Source of the DNA: VXNE01 sp965217825
GTDB taxonomy: Bacteria > Pseudomonadota > Gammaproteobacteria > Pseudomonadales > Azotimanducaceae
Length of the DNA: 64,000 nucleotides
NCBI GenBank assembly: GCA_965217825.1
Contig: OZ244571.1
Location: 310,001-374,000, forward strand
Direction: 5' to 3'
Positions 34,302 through 42,991 of this stretch are shown piece by piece. The position numbers were made by a program, and so were the translations under genes. How positions within the stretch are numbered: the first letter of the stretch is position 1; every line of letters starts with the position of its first letter. The notes beneath the pieces were generated by a model that was not told the DNA's origin, did not search any database, and saw only the letters and a program-made list of their open reading frames with translations.

Positions 34302-35501
34302 CTACCCAATACAGCCCGCTTCCCGCAAAGAAGAGATTTCCGCCGCGTCAAGGCCAATCTCGTCGCCGAGCACCGACGCCGTGTGCTCCCCGAGGAGCGG
34401 CGCGGCGCGCAGGGGCACGTTGGAATTCGACAGCAAGGGGGCGAAACCGAGCAAGGGCACTTCGCCATGCATCGGGTGATCGACCTGCTTGACGAAACCG
34501 CGCGCGAGCAGGTGGCGATCATGGTGTAGTTCGCCGGTGTCGAGGCACGCGGCACACGGAATGCCCGCCGGACCAAGGACTTCCATGATTTCGAGTTTCG
34601 TATGCTCCCGCGTCCACGCCGCGAATTCTTCGTACAGTGCCTCGCCATTCGCCCTGCGCAAGCGATTGCTTTGGAAACGCGCATCGACCAGCAAATCGGG
34701 GCGGTCGCTGGCCGCACAGAGCGCGTCCCAATGCTCTGCTGTGACCGGCATGATGTAGACCCAATCGTTGGGTCCAAAGGGTTTGCAGGGATAGAGGTCG
34801 ACCGGCGGCCATCCGCCGGACCTGCCCCGGCGCTCGCTAGCCGCCTTCCCCCAGGCGCCGCCCAGAGCGATCCGGGTGCGCATGTAGTAAGTCATCGCTT
34901 CCTGCATCGAGATCTCGATCCGTTGGCCTTCGCCGGTGCGCAACCGCTGCACATAAGCCGCGAGAACCGCCATCGCCATCTGTACGCCCGTGCCCGAGTC
35001 GCCCGTGGTCGGACCCGGGATCAAGGGCGGACCGTCCGGTTCGCCGGTCACCGAGAAGGCACCCGCCGCCGCTTGCGCGATCATGTCGTAGCTCTTGAAG
35101 TTCGCGTACGGCCCGGATGTACCGAAACCCTTGATGCATGCGTATATCAGGGGCGGATGGACGGCCTTCAGGGTTTCGTATTCGAGATCGAGACGCTCCA
35201 TCACGCCGGGACCGTAGTTCTCGACGAATACGTCGAACCTGGGCAGCAAACGCATCAGAAGGTCGCGACCTTCGGGTGAGCGGAGATTCAGTGCGACGCT
35301 GCGTTTGTTCGCATTCCAGTTGCAGAAGTACGCCGAGTACGTCTTGTTCGGGCTGCGACCCACAGCGCGTCCGGGATCTCCGTGATCCGGCGCCTCCACT
35401 TTCACGACATCCGCGCCGAGCCAGGCGAGAGCTTGCGTGCACGAAGTCCCCGCTTCGTACTGCGTGAGGTCGAGGATTCGCATTCCATCGAGTGCGGGCA
35501 T
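34302..35501 (-). CDS. Family III CoA-transferase (CaiB/BaiF)
   Basis: A 399-residue formyl-CoA-transferase-like enzyme: MRILDLTQYEAGTSCTQALA, YFCNWNANKRSVALNLRSPE, VFVENYGPGVMERLDLEY, IYACIKGFGTSGPYANFKSY and the nucleophile region GPTTGDSGTGVQMAMAV with Asp. The substrate is unknown. It converges with the permease gene and ends 18 bases from it. This is one of four CoA-transferases in the window. Confidence 0.9.
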   Translation of the reverse strand: MPALDGMRILDLTQYEAGTSCTQALAWLGADVVKVEAPDHGDPGRAVGRSPNKTYSAYFCNWNANKRSVALNLRSPEGRDLLMRLLPRFDVFVENYGPGVMERLDLEYETLKAVHPPLIYACIKGFGTSGPYANFKSYDMIAQAAAGAFSVTGEPDGPPLIPGPTTGDSGTGVQMAMAVLAAYVQRLRTGEGQRIEISMQEAMTYYMRTRIALGGAWGKAASERRGRSGGWPPVDLYPCKPFGPNDWVYIMPVTAEHWDALCAASDRPDLLVDARFQSNRLRRANGEALYEEFAAWTREHTKLEIMEVLGPAGIPCAACLDTGELHHDRHLLARGFVKQVDHPMHGEVPLLGFAPLLSNSNVPLRAAPLLGEHTASVLGDEIGLDAAEISSLREAGCIG

Positions 35502-35533
35502 GTCAAAATCTCAAGAATTTCGGTTGGGACAAT

Positions 35534-36217
35534 TTACTCTGACGACGTGCTTTGTGCACCCGCTGCCGAGCGCGGCAAACGAAACGCGAGCAAAGCATTG
35601 CCCCCAGCTTGTCCGTGTTGTCCGTAACCGCTCTGAATGAACAGCATGTCGCCTGCGACCATCGGTCCGTGCACGTCGATGGACGCACCACCCGCTGCTT
35701 CCCCATTGACGCTCTCGAACTTCCGCCAGGTGTCATGGGGATGGTCCCTGACTTCCGTCTCCCAGAGCTGTTCGCCGGTGACGGCGTCGGCAGCTATCAC
35801 CCAACCGTCGCCGGTCCCGAAAACGAGCAGCGCATCGCCTGCGACTTCGGCATGAATCACGGCGGTTCGGATGCTGTTCCTGAATTCACGTTTCCACCGC
35901 ACGCAGCCCGAATCCCGATCCAAAGCGAAAAGACTGCCGGCCTGGGTGCCGATGAACACGGTATCTTCCGTCACCAAAGGGTAGGAATGCGGCGACATGC
36001 CGCCATCCAGCGCGAACGCCCATGCGAGTTCGAGCGTCTGGGCACTGGTGCGATTGATGTCCGTGTCGGCCTGGAAGCGAAGGTTGCGCTCGCCGAAGCC
36101 CCAGCCAGATCTCGCGAAGCGCTCGATGCCCGGCGTGGCCTCGCACGCCGCCGCCGCTGGCGCCGCGGACATCAGGAGCGCGCAAAGCAGCCCCAAAGTC
36201 GTCAGCCGCACTTGCAT
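35534..36217 (-). CDS. Secreted PQQ-repeat (quinoprotein-like) protein, internally shortened
   Basis: This 227-residue protein has a signal peptide (LTTLGLLCALLMSAAPAAAA). Its propeller sequence resembles polyvinyl-alcohol-dehydrogenase-type quinoproteins: WGFGERNLRFQ, LAWAFALDGGMSPHS, VFIGTQAGSLFALDRDSGCV, GWVIAADAVTGEQLW. It then jumps from EVRDHPHDTW to FESVNGEAAGGASIDVHGPM and MLFIQSGYGQHGQAGGNALL, which belong near the C-terminus of the family. About half of a full-length propeller is missing, so activity is doubtful. The ATG at 36217 is the last ATG of the palindromic repeat (CCATGCAAG), as in cpoB. Confidence 0.7.
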   Translation of the reverse strand: MQVRLTTLGLLCALLMSAAPAAAACEATPGIERFARSGWGFGERNLRFQADTDINRTSAQTLELAWAFALDGGMSPHSYPLVTEDTVFIGTQAGSLFALDRDSGCVRWKREFRNSIRTAVIHAEVAGDALLVFGTGDGWVIAADAVTGEQLWETEVRDHPHDTWRKFESVNGEAAGGASIDVHGPMVAGDMLFIQSGYGQHGQAGGNALLAFRLPRSAAGAQSTSSE

Positions 36218-36323
36218 GGAACGAGCGTCTCCTGGGAGCGCCAGCGACCAAGGGAGCTTGTTCCATGGACGACGAGTGGGGCCGGGCCACAGGCGGCACC
36301 AAAGGCGCCGGCTGTGGGGCACT
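36211..36323 (-). repeat. Modular palindromic repeat, copy C (short form)
   Basis: Read on the minus strand it runs AGTGCCCCACAGCCGGCGCC, GGCCCGGCCCCACTCGTCG, then CCATGGAACAAGCTCCC, loop TTGGTCGCTGGCGCTCCC and CGTTCCATGCAAG. The inner GCGAGGGG hairpin module is absent. Length is 113 bases, equal to copy D at 44262. It supplies the probable start codon of the PQQ-repeat gene. Confidence 0.85.
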
Positions 36324-36345
36324 CCTGGCCTTGTCCCGAACACGC

Positions 36346-37221
36346 TCAATCGATGATCTTGTTGATCGCGTACTCGACGATCCCGCGCGCTCCCGCAGCC
36401 TTGAGCTGGGGAATCAGCGTCCGCACCACCGATTCTTCGATAATGGAATGCACGGCAATCCACTCGTCGTCGGAGAGCGCCGACACGGTGGGTTTCTGCA
36501 ACGCCGGCAATAGCGCGAGGATGGCATCGAGGTCGCCGCGCCTGGCATTCATCATGAGGCCCACCTTGCCTTCCGCAGCGAGGCAGGAACGCAGCATCAG
36601 GGCGATATTTTCGAGTTTGCGGGACTTCTCGGGGTCAGCCATCGCGGCGTGATTGGCGATGATGCGAGGCGTGCTGCGCAGGATCTCATCGACGATGCGC
36701 AGGTTGTTGGCCCTGAGCGAACTACCGGTCTCGGTGATCTCGACGATCGCGTCCACGAGTCGCGGCGGTTTCGCCTCCGTCGCGCCCCAGGAAAACTCAA
36801 CCTGGGCATTCACGCCGTGGCGCCTGAGGTAGGACCGCGTAATGTTGACGACCTCGGTCGCGATGCGCTTGCCTTCGAGATCCGCCACGGTTCGGATCGG
36901 CGCATCGTTAGGCACGCATAGCACCCAGCGCGCCGGATGCCGACTGACCTTGGAGAAGACCAGCTCGCATAGCTCTTGCACATCCGCGCCCGTTTCCACC
37001 ACCCAATCGTGACCGGTGATTCCCGCGTCGAGCACCCCCTGTTCGACGTAGCGCGCCATCTCCTGGGCGCGCACCATCAGGCACTCGATTTCGTCATCGT
37101 CGATTTCCGGGGAATAGGAACGGCTCGAGGACGTGATCCGATAGCCGGCGCGCCGGAACAGGTCGACTGTTGCCTCGTTCAGACTGCCGGCCGGGATGCC
37201 GAGCTTCAGCAAAGTGCTCAT
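36346..37221 (-). CDS. hisG: HisG, ATP phosphoribosyltransferase (long form)
   Basis: A 291-residue enzyme for the first step of histidine synthesis, joining ATP and PRPP. It has LKLGIPAGSLNEATVDLFRRAGY, ARYVEQGVLDAGITGHDWV, the PRPP-site region VDAIVEITETGSSLRANNLR and a C-terminal regulatory domain (GLMMNARRGDLDAILALLP). The length and C-terminal domain mark the long, self-sufficient form that is feedback-inhibited by histidine. The ATG overlaps the hisI stop. Most his genes are not in this window. Confidence 0.95.
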   Translation of the reverse strand: MSTLLKLGIPAGSLNEATVDLFRRAGYRITSSSRSYSPEIDDDEIECLMVRAQEMARYVEQGVLDAGITGHDWVVETGADVQELCELVFSKVSRHPARWVLCVPNDAPIRTVADLEGKRIATEVVNITRSYLRRHGVNAQVEFSWGATEAKPPRLVDAIVEITETGSSLRANNLRIVDEILRSTPRIIANHAAMADPEKSRKLENIALMLRSCLAAEGKVGLMMNARRGDLDAILALLPALQKPTVSALSDDEWIAVHSIIEESVVRTLIPQLKAAGARGIVEYAINKIID

Positions 37222-37607
37222 CGCTTGTACACCTCAGCCGGATCGAACACCCGCTCCGCCACGATCCTGCTAGTCCCGGAATCGAGGTCGATCTCGCGAA
37301 AGAAGCAACTCTCGTACCCTAGGTGACAGGCCGCACCGCCGACCTGATCGACCTTCACAAGCAGCGTGTCAGCATCGCAGTCGTAGTACACCCGCTTCAC
37401 ATGCTGCACGTTGCCGCTCTCCTCGCCTTTGCGCCAGAGCCGGCTGCGGCTGCGGCTGTAGTAACAGACCCGTCGCGTGCGCAAGGTTTCTGCGTAAGCC
37501 TCGGCGTTCATGTAAGCAAGCATCAGCACCTTGCCGCTCGCAGCATCCTGCGCGACCACGGGAATCAGCGGCGTCTTCTCGAAATCCGGACCGTCCACCC
37601 GCACCAC
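37218..37607 (-). CDS. hisI: HisI, phosphoribosyl-AMP cyclohydrolase
   Basis: A 129-residue monofunctional cyclohydrolase opening the adenine ring of phosphoribosyl-AMP (third step of histidine synthesis). Motifs are VLMLAYMNAEAYAETL, YYSRSRSRLWRKGEESGN, the metal-binding DCDADTLLVKV and ACHLGYESCF. No HisE domain is fused. It overlaps hisG by four bases, forming a two-gene his unit. Confidence 0.95.
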   Translation of the reverse strand: MVRVDGPDFEKTPLIPVVAQDAASGKVLMLAYMNAEAYAETLRTRRVCYYSRSRSRLWRKGEESGNVQHVKRVYYDCDADTLLVKVDQVGGAACHLGYESCFFREIDLDSGTSRIVAERVFDPAEVYKR

Positions 37608-37836
37608 CTTGGGGAACCGAAGGCGCGAATGCTATCCGCACCGGCGAGGCGCTGTCGAATGCGTGTTTCCGCAACCTTGCGGTCAGACGGTGTCGGCCCT
37701 GACGAGCGCAACCATCCTTCGGCGTCGCCGGCGCGCTCTCGTCCGCCAATTCCCTCGCAGCCCACATCTCCGTGGGGCCATGGCGCGAGTCGCCGCTCAC
37801 AGCTTACTCTGTAGTGCTACCGTATCGGCCGGGCGA

Positions 37837-38928
37837 TCAGTTGGCCTTCGCGGCCGCGACGACCTGGCACATGCCTTCCCACTCGTCCCACATGTCGCAC
37901 AGCGCGTCCTTCGACCGCTCCCAGGGATCGTTGCCGTCCTCGTACTCCAGCCACTCGCCGCGCTGACCGCGGTCGGGGTGGTCGGAGATGCCGTTCACGA
38001 CCTTGTCCGGTTGGCGTTTCTTGTTGCGGATGCGAAAGATGATATTCATGCGCGTTTCGGTGCCGTGTTCGTTCCGGGTGCCGGAATGCGCCATGTGATA
38101 CATGGTGATGCACACATCGCCGGGCTCCATCAGCACCTGCGTCGGTCTTGGCCAGCGCTTGCCGTCCGGCGTGGTCTCCGACGTTTCGTCGATGAACTGC
38201 TCACGAACGGCTTGCGGCAGGTACACCAGTCCGCAACGGTTCGGCGCATCGTGATCAAGCCGCGGCCAGCCCGGCCCCTCCGGGCCCATGCAGCCGTTGC
38301 TCGCACGCTGCCAACGAAGGAATTTCTCGGTGACGTGGTGGGCCCCGCGCAGGAGCGCCGTCTGGCCGCGTCCCTCGCGGGTCTGGTCGCTCAGGCAGAC
38401 GAAGACGAACGCAGTGGAACTGCCCATGCCCAGCGTCATCTCCGGATCCTCGAACAAAGGCACACTGTTGTGGCCCATCACCTCCGGGCTGCGCCCGAGG
38501 TCACCCTTGGAACCTGAGGCGATGCAGCGCGCGTAGATCTCCTCCGGGGTCCCCTTCTGTACTTGCTGGGGAACGCGGATGGTCAAGATGCCATCCATGT
38601 GCGATTCCGCCCCGTGGTACGGCATGTCCTTCTCGCGGTAGCCCAGGTTGTTGAAATGGTTGCCGGGCTTCCTGACGCGATTGGCCCCAACCTGGCAGAC
38701 GACCGGGGGGTCGAACTGGCCGATCGCCTCGTGCAGGATCGGCGTGACGGAGGAAGCGTTGACCAGATCCGTCAACTCCTTTGTCGCGCCCGGGTGGACG
38801 CCCTCGACGGGATTGCGGATGCGTTCCCGCGCAGCGTCGACGAGGTTCTGAGGCACCGCGTTCGTCAGAACGACATAGCCATCGCGGTAGAGCGTTTTCT
38901 TCTGTTCGAGCGTCAGTGCGTGGGCCAA
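37837..38928 (-). CDS. Phytanoyl-CoA dioxygenase (PhyH) family protein
   Basis: A 363-residue Fe(II)/2-oxoglutarate-dependent dioxygenase. It opens KKTLYRDGYVVLTNAVPQNL. The metal triad is likely the His and Asp of ESHMDGIL and a distal His in YHMAHSGTRNEHGTETRMNI, where the following Arg would bind 2-oxoglutarate. PhyH-family enzymes hydroxylate diverse lipids and natural products; the substrate is not evident. It lies alone between hisI and an FGE-fold gene. The flanking gaps of about 220 bases show nothing else. Confidence 0.85.
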   Translation of the reverse strand: MAHALTLEQKKTLYRDGYVVLTNAVPQNLVDAARERIRNPVEGVHPGATKELTDLVNASSVTPILHEAIGQFDPPVVCQVGANRVRKPGNHFNNLGYREKDMPYHGAESHMDGILTIRVPQQVQKGTPEEIYARCIASGSKGDLGRSPEVMGHNSVPLFEDPEMTLGMGSSTAFVFVCLSDQTREGRGQTALLRGAHHVTEKFLRWQRASNGCMGPEGPGWPRLDHDAPNRCGLVYLPQAVREQFIDETSETTPDGKRWPRPTQVLMEPGDVCITMYHMAHSGTRNEHGTETRMNIIFRIRNKKRQPDKVVNGISDHPDRGQRGEWLEYEDGNDPWERSKDALCDMWDEWEGMCQVVAAAKAN

Positions 38929-39148
38929 GTCTTCCTCCTTTCTTCCTTCAAGCCTTTAGCCCGTTGGGTACCGCGCGTCGCAACGCCCGAGGAATTCCTA
39001 CGTTCGCGACGTTTCCGGCGATGATGGGCGCTTTGGTCCACGCAAGCCTATTCTAATCACGCTGCGTCATCGTGTTGATGGAACTGATTCTCCAGCGCCT
39101 ACCCTGCGCCCGTCTCGCCGATGGTGCGTTTCGTAACCCAGCAAAGAC

Positions 39149-40042
39149 TCAAGGAGTGAGCGTCCGGGCCACCCGGAAACCGACGAAGCTGCTGCGGTAG
39201 CCGGTGGTGATCCCGCCCCGGTACGCGGCACGCAGGGCCCTCGGAAGGGCTCCCCACGAGCCGCCGCGCAAAACGCGCACGAAGCACTCGCCCCGAAGCC
39301 ACGCGCTCCCGTCCAAAGGCGCCCCCGCGTAGCTGTCGTTCCAACAGTCCTCGACCCATTCCCACACGTTGCCGTGCATGTCATGCAGACCCCACGCGTT
39401 CGGCGCGAAGGAGCCCACCGGCGCCGTCCCGGCGCCGTCCCACTGGCTCCCGCAACCGCCACAGTTTGCCTTGTTCCTTCCGACCTCGTTACCCCAACTG
39501 TATTTCGCAGCAGAGCCCGCCCGCGCCGCGTATTCCCACTCCGCCTCGCTCGGCAATCGATACTCCGCCCCCGTCTGGGAAGACAACCACGCAACATATT
39601 CCTTGGCATCGTCCCACGCCACGTTGATCACCGGCCGCTGGCCACGGCCCCAGAACTCGTCGGCCACCTTGTTCGGATACGTGAACCGGTCGTAGTCCTC
39701 GAACGTCACCGCGTGGACGGATAGCGCGAACGACTGCGGAATCGCCACATCGTGGACCGGCTTCTCGTCATACTGGCAGTCCACACCCGATACGCACCCC
39801 ATGCGGAACGCTCCGGCGGGGACCGTGACCATCGCGGGACCCTGGCCACCCGACTTCAGCGCATCCGAGAACACGCCCTGTACGCCGCCTGGCTCCGCGA
39901 CCAGACGCGCCTGCTGTTCCGCCCGCACGATCAGCCGGTCGGCGGCAAGTTCCGGCATCGGCTCCGCCCCGCCGGCAAGGACCGGAACGATCAGCAACGG
40001 AACCGTCCTCAGGATTCGGTTCAACGGCTCTGGCATCCCCAT
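39149..40042 (-). CDS. Secreted FGE-sulfatase-fold (SUMF1-like) protein
   Basis: A 297-residue protein with a signal peptide (RTVPLLIVPVLAGGAEP) and a complete FGE fold: MVTVPAGAFRMGCVSG, VHAVTFEDYDRFTYP, RPVINVAWDDAKEYVAWL, YRLPSEAEWEYAARAGS, GLHDMHGNVWEWVEDC, FVRVLRGGSWGALPRAL and SFVGFRVARTL. Formylglycine-generating enzymes need a Cys in the final GFRC; here it is GFRV, so sulfatase activation is unlikely. Related domains act as binding or other oxidative modules. The ATG at 40042 follows an AGGAGGAGGAG tract. It resembles the frameshifted gene at 23241. Confidence 0.85.
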   Translation of the reverse strand: MGMPEPLNRILRTVPLLIVPVLAGGAEPMPELAADRLIVRAEQQARLVAEPGGVQGVFSDALKSGGQGPAMVTVPAGAFRMGCVSGVDCQYDEKPVHDVAIPQSFALSVHAVTFEDYDRFTYPNKVADEFWGRGQRPVINVAWDDAKEYVAWLSSQTGAEYRLPSEAEWEYAARAGSAAKYSWGNEVGRNKANCGGCGSQWDGAGTAPVGSFAPNAWGLHDMHGNVWEWVEDCWNDSYAGAPLDGSAWLRGECFVRVLRGGSWGALPRALRAAYRGGITTGYRSSFVGFRVARTLTP

Positions 40043-40429
40043 TTCGACTCCTCCTCCTCCCAAGCCCCAACCACTATGCAGCACGCATTTGCCGGACGCC
40101 ACAGCCCCGGGCCTGCGGGCGTCCGTCCCATCCGAGAGTGGTGTGCCAGGGGCGCGCCAAGGCGCCGTGGCGAGGCACCGGTCTCGCGGCCCTGCGCAGG
40201 ACACCGTTCGCGGCATCCGGCCAAAGTCGCAGATTCCCTGGCGATGCCGCGTTCCTCAAGTCGACGTAGCCATCGGCATAAAGAGCGAATGATCGGCATG
40301 CACCGCGCCATCGACCGCGTACTGCTGTGGCAGTATTACCGGACTCCGTTGCGCAGTTATTCCCGACGGTTGGTGGTACGACCCGGCGAAGGCTGCCCGG
40401 ACTTTTGTGAACCGGTAACGAGTTACTTC
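40043..40429. other. Intergenic region between divergent FGE-fold and CoA-transferase genes
   Basis: These 387 bases hold no intact gene. On the plus strand, 40289-40429 reads HRAIDRVLLWQYYRTPL, which recalls the C-terminus of periplasmic peptide-binding proteins of the YejA type (ALDRVL-x-x-YY). It may be a decayed tail of such a gene, but the match is too short to be sure. Confidence 0.35.
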
Positions 40430-41620
40430 ATGTTTGACCTGCTCAAGGGGTTGAAGGTCATCGATCTCTCGACGATCGCCCTCGGCCCGTACGCGACGCA
40501 ATTGCTGGGAGACATGGGCGCGGATGTGATCAAGGTCGAGTCGCCGGGCGGAGACGTGTTCCGCGCGGTGCGGCCGGGTCGACGGAACGACCTGGGGGTC
40601 GCATTCCTGAATTACAACCGGAACAAGCGCTCCATTGTCCTCGATCTCAAACAACCCGAGGGTCAAGCGATTCTCAGACAGCTCGCTGAACGGGCCGATG
40701 TGTTCGTGCACAACATGCGCAAGTACTCCGCCGCGAAGCTCGGTGCATCCTACGAAACCCTCGCCCAGGCCAATCCGAAGCTCGTCTACTGTTATTCGCC
40801 GGGGTTCGGCGAACGCGGCTCCAGCCGTGAAGATCCCGCCTACGACGATGTCATTCAGGCGCGATCCGGCCTAGCCGCGCTCAATGCGGACCCATCAGGC
40901 GAACCCAGGTTCTTGCGCACTATCGCCTGCGACAAGATTGTGGGACTGCATCTGGCGCTTGCGGTCGCCTCAGGTGTGGTGCAGCAACAACGCACGGGCC
41001 GTGGTGTATGCATTGAGGCGCCCATGCTCGAGAGCATGGCTTCGTTTCTCCTAACAGAACACCTGGCTGGCCATACGCTTGTTCCTGCGGAAGGCGAGCT
41101 CGGATATGACCGGCTCATGACGGCGAATCGCAAGCCGCATCGGACGAAGGACGGCTACGTCGTGATCCTGCCGTACAGCACCAAGCATTGGGTCCGGTTT
41201 TTCGAGATCTGCGGCCTGCCCGATTGGGCGACGGCGGAGAAGGTCGTCAATCCGGTCCATCGGTCGCTCCACATAGACGAACTTTACGGCAAGATCTCCG
41301 AACTCGCCGTCGCGCGTTCGACCCAGGAGTGGCTGACAGTGCTGAGCGAGCAGGACATCCCGTGTTCTCACGTCTCGTCGCTCACGGACCTCATGGCAGA
41401 CGAACATCTCCTCGAGGCGGAACTCTTCAACCGGATCAGCGACCCGCGCATCGGCGAGCTTCTCGAAGTGCGCTCACCGTTCCAGGTCGACGGCACGATC
41501 AACGGCTCCGCCAACCGCGTCGCGCCGGGACTGGGCGAGCACACGCACGAAATTCTGCGCGACCTGGGTTATGCGGACGAAGCGATCAAACAGTTCAGGC
41601 AGAACGGCGTGATCACCTGA
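40430..41620 (+). CDS. Family III CoA-transferase (CaiB/BaiF)
   Basis: A 396-residue class III transferase: LKGLKVIDLSTIALGPYATQ, FLNYNRNKRSIVLDLKQPEG, VFVHNMRKYSAAKLGASY, VYCYSPGFGERGSSREDP and the nucleophile stretch RTIACDKIVGLHLALAV with Asp. The start is the ATG at 40430; the frame is open upstream but that part is antisense to the neighbouring gene. It stands alone, facing the parDE pair. Confidence 0.9.
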   Translation: MFDLLKGLKVIDLSTIALGPYATQLLGDMGADVIKVESPGGDVFRAVRPGRRNDLGVAFLNYNRNKRSIVLDLKQPEGQAILRQLAERADVFVHNMRKYSAAKLGASYETLAQANPKLVYCYSPGFGERGSSREDPAYDDVIQARSGLAALNADPSGEPRFLRTIACDKIVGLHLALAVASGVVQQQRTGRGVCIEAPMLESMASFLLTEHLAGHTLVPAEGELGYDRLMTANRKPHRTKDGYVVILPYSTKHWVRFFEICGLPDWATAEKVVNPVHRSLHIDELYGKISELAVARSTQEWLTVLSEQDIPCSHVSSLTDLMADEHLLEAELFNRISDPRIGELLEVRSPFQVDGTINGSANRVAPGLGEHTHEILRDLGYADEAIKQFRQNGVIT

Positions 41621-41647
41621 CCCCTCCGATAGGCTCCTTTGACCCAA

Positions 41648-41992
41648 TCAGGTCAATAGCCGCGCGAGCATGTGTCGAATGTGATCCTGACCACCGAAGA
41701 AGATCGCCAGTACGCGCACCTTCTCTTCCGCCTCATGCACTTGAAACCAGTAGATCGCGAGGTCTATCGCAATGTGCCGCAACCCCGGGAGCATATCCTC
41801 GTGAAGCATGCCGCGATGCGGTGCAACACCAAGCTCATTCGCCGACTGGCGAATACCGTCAATCCGCCTCGCGGCATGGACTAGCGCTTCCTCAGTGCTT
41901 TCCCCAAAACTCCGATAGCTTTCGAAAAGGTGATCGAAGATCAATTCGAAGTCGCGTTCGGCATCGGCAGAGAACTCAATCGAGAACTTCAT
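41648..41992 (-). CDS. parE: ParE/RelE-superfamily toxin
   Basis: A 114-residue protein starting MKFSIEFSADAERDFELIFD, with RIDGIRQSANELGVAPHRG, LPGLRHIAIDLAIYWFQV and VRVLAIFFGGQDH, the strand order of ParE toxins. ParE proteins poison gyrase and are neutralised by the adjacent ParD. The start at 41992 lies within the end of the antitoxin gene (17-base overlap). An inverted repeat TTGACC...GGTCAA spans the convergent ends with the CoA-transferase gene. Confidence 0.83.
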   Translation of the reverse strand: MKFSIEFSADAERDFELIFDHLFESYRSFGESTEEALVHAARRIDGIRQSANELGVAPHRGMLHEDMLPGLRHIAIDLAIYWFQVHEAEEKVRVLAIFFGGQDHIRHMLARLLT

Positions 41993-42251
41993 GCGCGCGG
42001 TGCTTGCGTCCGACCATCTCCTTGATGCGTGCGTCCATCTGGGTGCCGGTGATGAAGTCGCCATCTCGCCGCCTAGCAAGCAGGAGCTTCAGCGCATCCG
42101 TCTCCATCTCTTCACGCTCCAGTCTTTGCCGAAGCATGTCGATTCCTCTCTGAAGCACGGCGCTCACGCTCGAGTAGCGCCCTACCTGTACCAGATCCTT
42201 GGCGAAGGCGTGTTGCTCATCCGTCAACGAAACCGACGATTTGACTGTCAT
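41976..42251 (-). CDS. parD: ParD-like ribbon-helix-helix antitoxin
   Basis: A 91-residue protein. The N-terminus VKSSVSLTDEQHAFAKDLVQ and VGRYSSVSAVLQRGIDMLRQ forms a CopG/ParD DNA-binding domain; the C-terminal tail would wrap the toxin. It precedes and overlaps the toxin gene, the usual antitoxin-first order with autoregulation. I chose the ATG at 42251; the longer frame reaches upstream without family similarity. Confidence 0.83.
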   Translation of the reverse strand: MTVKSSVSLTDEQHAFAKDLVQVGRYSSVSAVLQRGIDMLRQRLEREEMETDALKLLLARRRDGDFITGTQMDARIKEMVGRKHRAHEVLD

Positions 42252-42480
42252 AAGAGACTTCCAGATGGCTCCATGGACAATAATGGTGGTACCCGGTAGC
42301 ACCAAAGTCAACCGACAGTCTGACAGAATCGTCTGCAAGGGCACGATCCGGTGCGGTGCCACAAAACGCACGCGGCCTGCGAAGCGGACTTTTGGACACA
42401 TGGTTCGCTAGCAGCGTGGACCGGGGCGCGCAGCCCCCGAATAGGGATAAAATCGTAAGCGTTGTGGAGAGGAGAACGAT

Positions 42481-42972
42481 GTGTCCGTGAATGCGTTGAC
42501 CAAGGCTGACTGGTCGCTCGTCCTCATCGCCTGGATCGCCGCGCTGCTGGTCGGCGCGCTGGTGATGGAACACGAATTCGGCATGGAACCGTGCCCGCTA
42601 TGCCTGATGCAACGCGTGTGGTTCTACGTCGCCGGGCTGGTCATCCTGATCGGCCTGCTGGACCACCCCGCAAGAGGGATTTACCCGTTATTGACCCTGC
42701 TTGCCGCGCTCGTCGGAGGTGGATTCGCGGTGCGGCAAATCTGGATCGGCACCCTGCCGCCGGATTCGGTGCCGGCTTGCGGCGCCGGAATTAACACCCT
42801 GATCGAATGGGGCATGTGGGAGAAAGCGCTGACGGCCATGACTTTCGGTACCGGCGATTGCGCAGAGGCGGACGCCTGGTTGGGCCTGCCCCTTCCCGTG
42901 TGGGCGCTCGGCGGGTTCCTCGTCATCGCGGCAGGCGCCATCATGCAGTGGCGCGCGCCTGCGCGGCGTTGA
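42481..42972 (+). CDS. dsbB: DsbB, quinone-dependent disulfide generator
   Basis: A 163-residue inner-membrane protein with four membrane segments (SLVLIAWIAALLVGALVM, VWFYVAGLVILIGLL, IYPLLTLLAALVGGGFAV, VWALGGFLVIAAGAIM). The redox cysteine pair is CPLC after the first helix, and the second pair lies in the periplasmic loop (VPACGAG and TGDCAEA). DsbB reoxidises DsbA by passing electrons to quinone. The GTG at 42481 follows a GGAGAGGAG site. The 229-base gap upstream holds the divergent promoters of dsbB and parDE. Confidence 0.94.
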   Translation: MSVNALTKADWSLVLIAWIAALLVGALVMEHEFGMEPCPLCLMQRVWFYVAGLVILIGLLDHPARGIYPLLTLLAALVGGGFAVRQIWIGTLPPDSVPACGAGINTLIEWGMWEKALTAMTFGTGDCAEADAWLGLPLPVWALGGFLVIAAGAIMQWRAPARR

Positions 42973-42991
42973 AGGCGCGGCGCGGGGGAAA

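Noticed and set aside
40289..40429. YejA-like peptide-binding protein gene
   Set aside because: Only a short segment (AIDRVLLWQYYRTPL) is suggestive; no further domain sequence is present.
41639..41656. Rho-independent terminator between convergent CoA-transferase and parE genes
   Set aside because: TTGACC...GGTCAA is a 6-base inverted repeat without a T tract, and overlaps the toxin stop codon.
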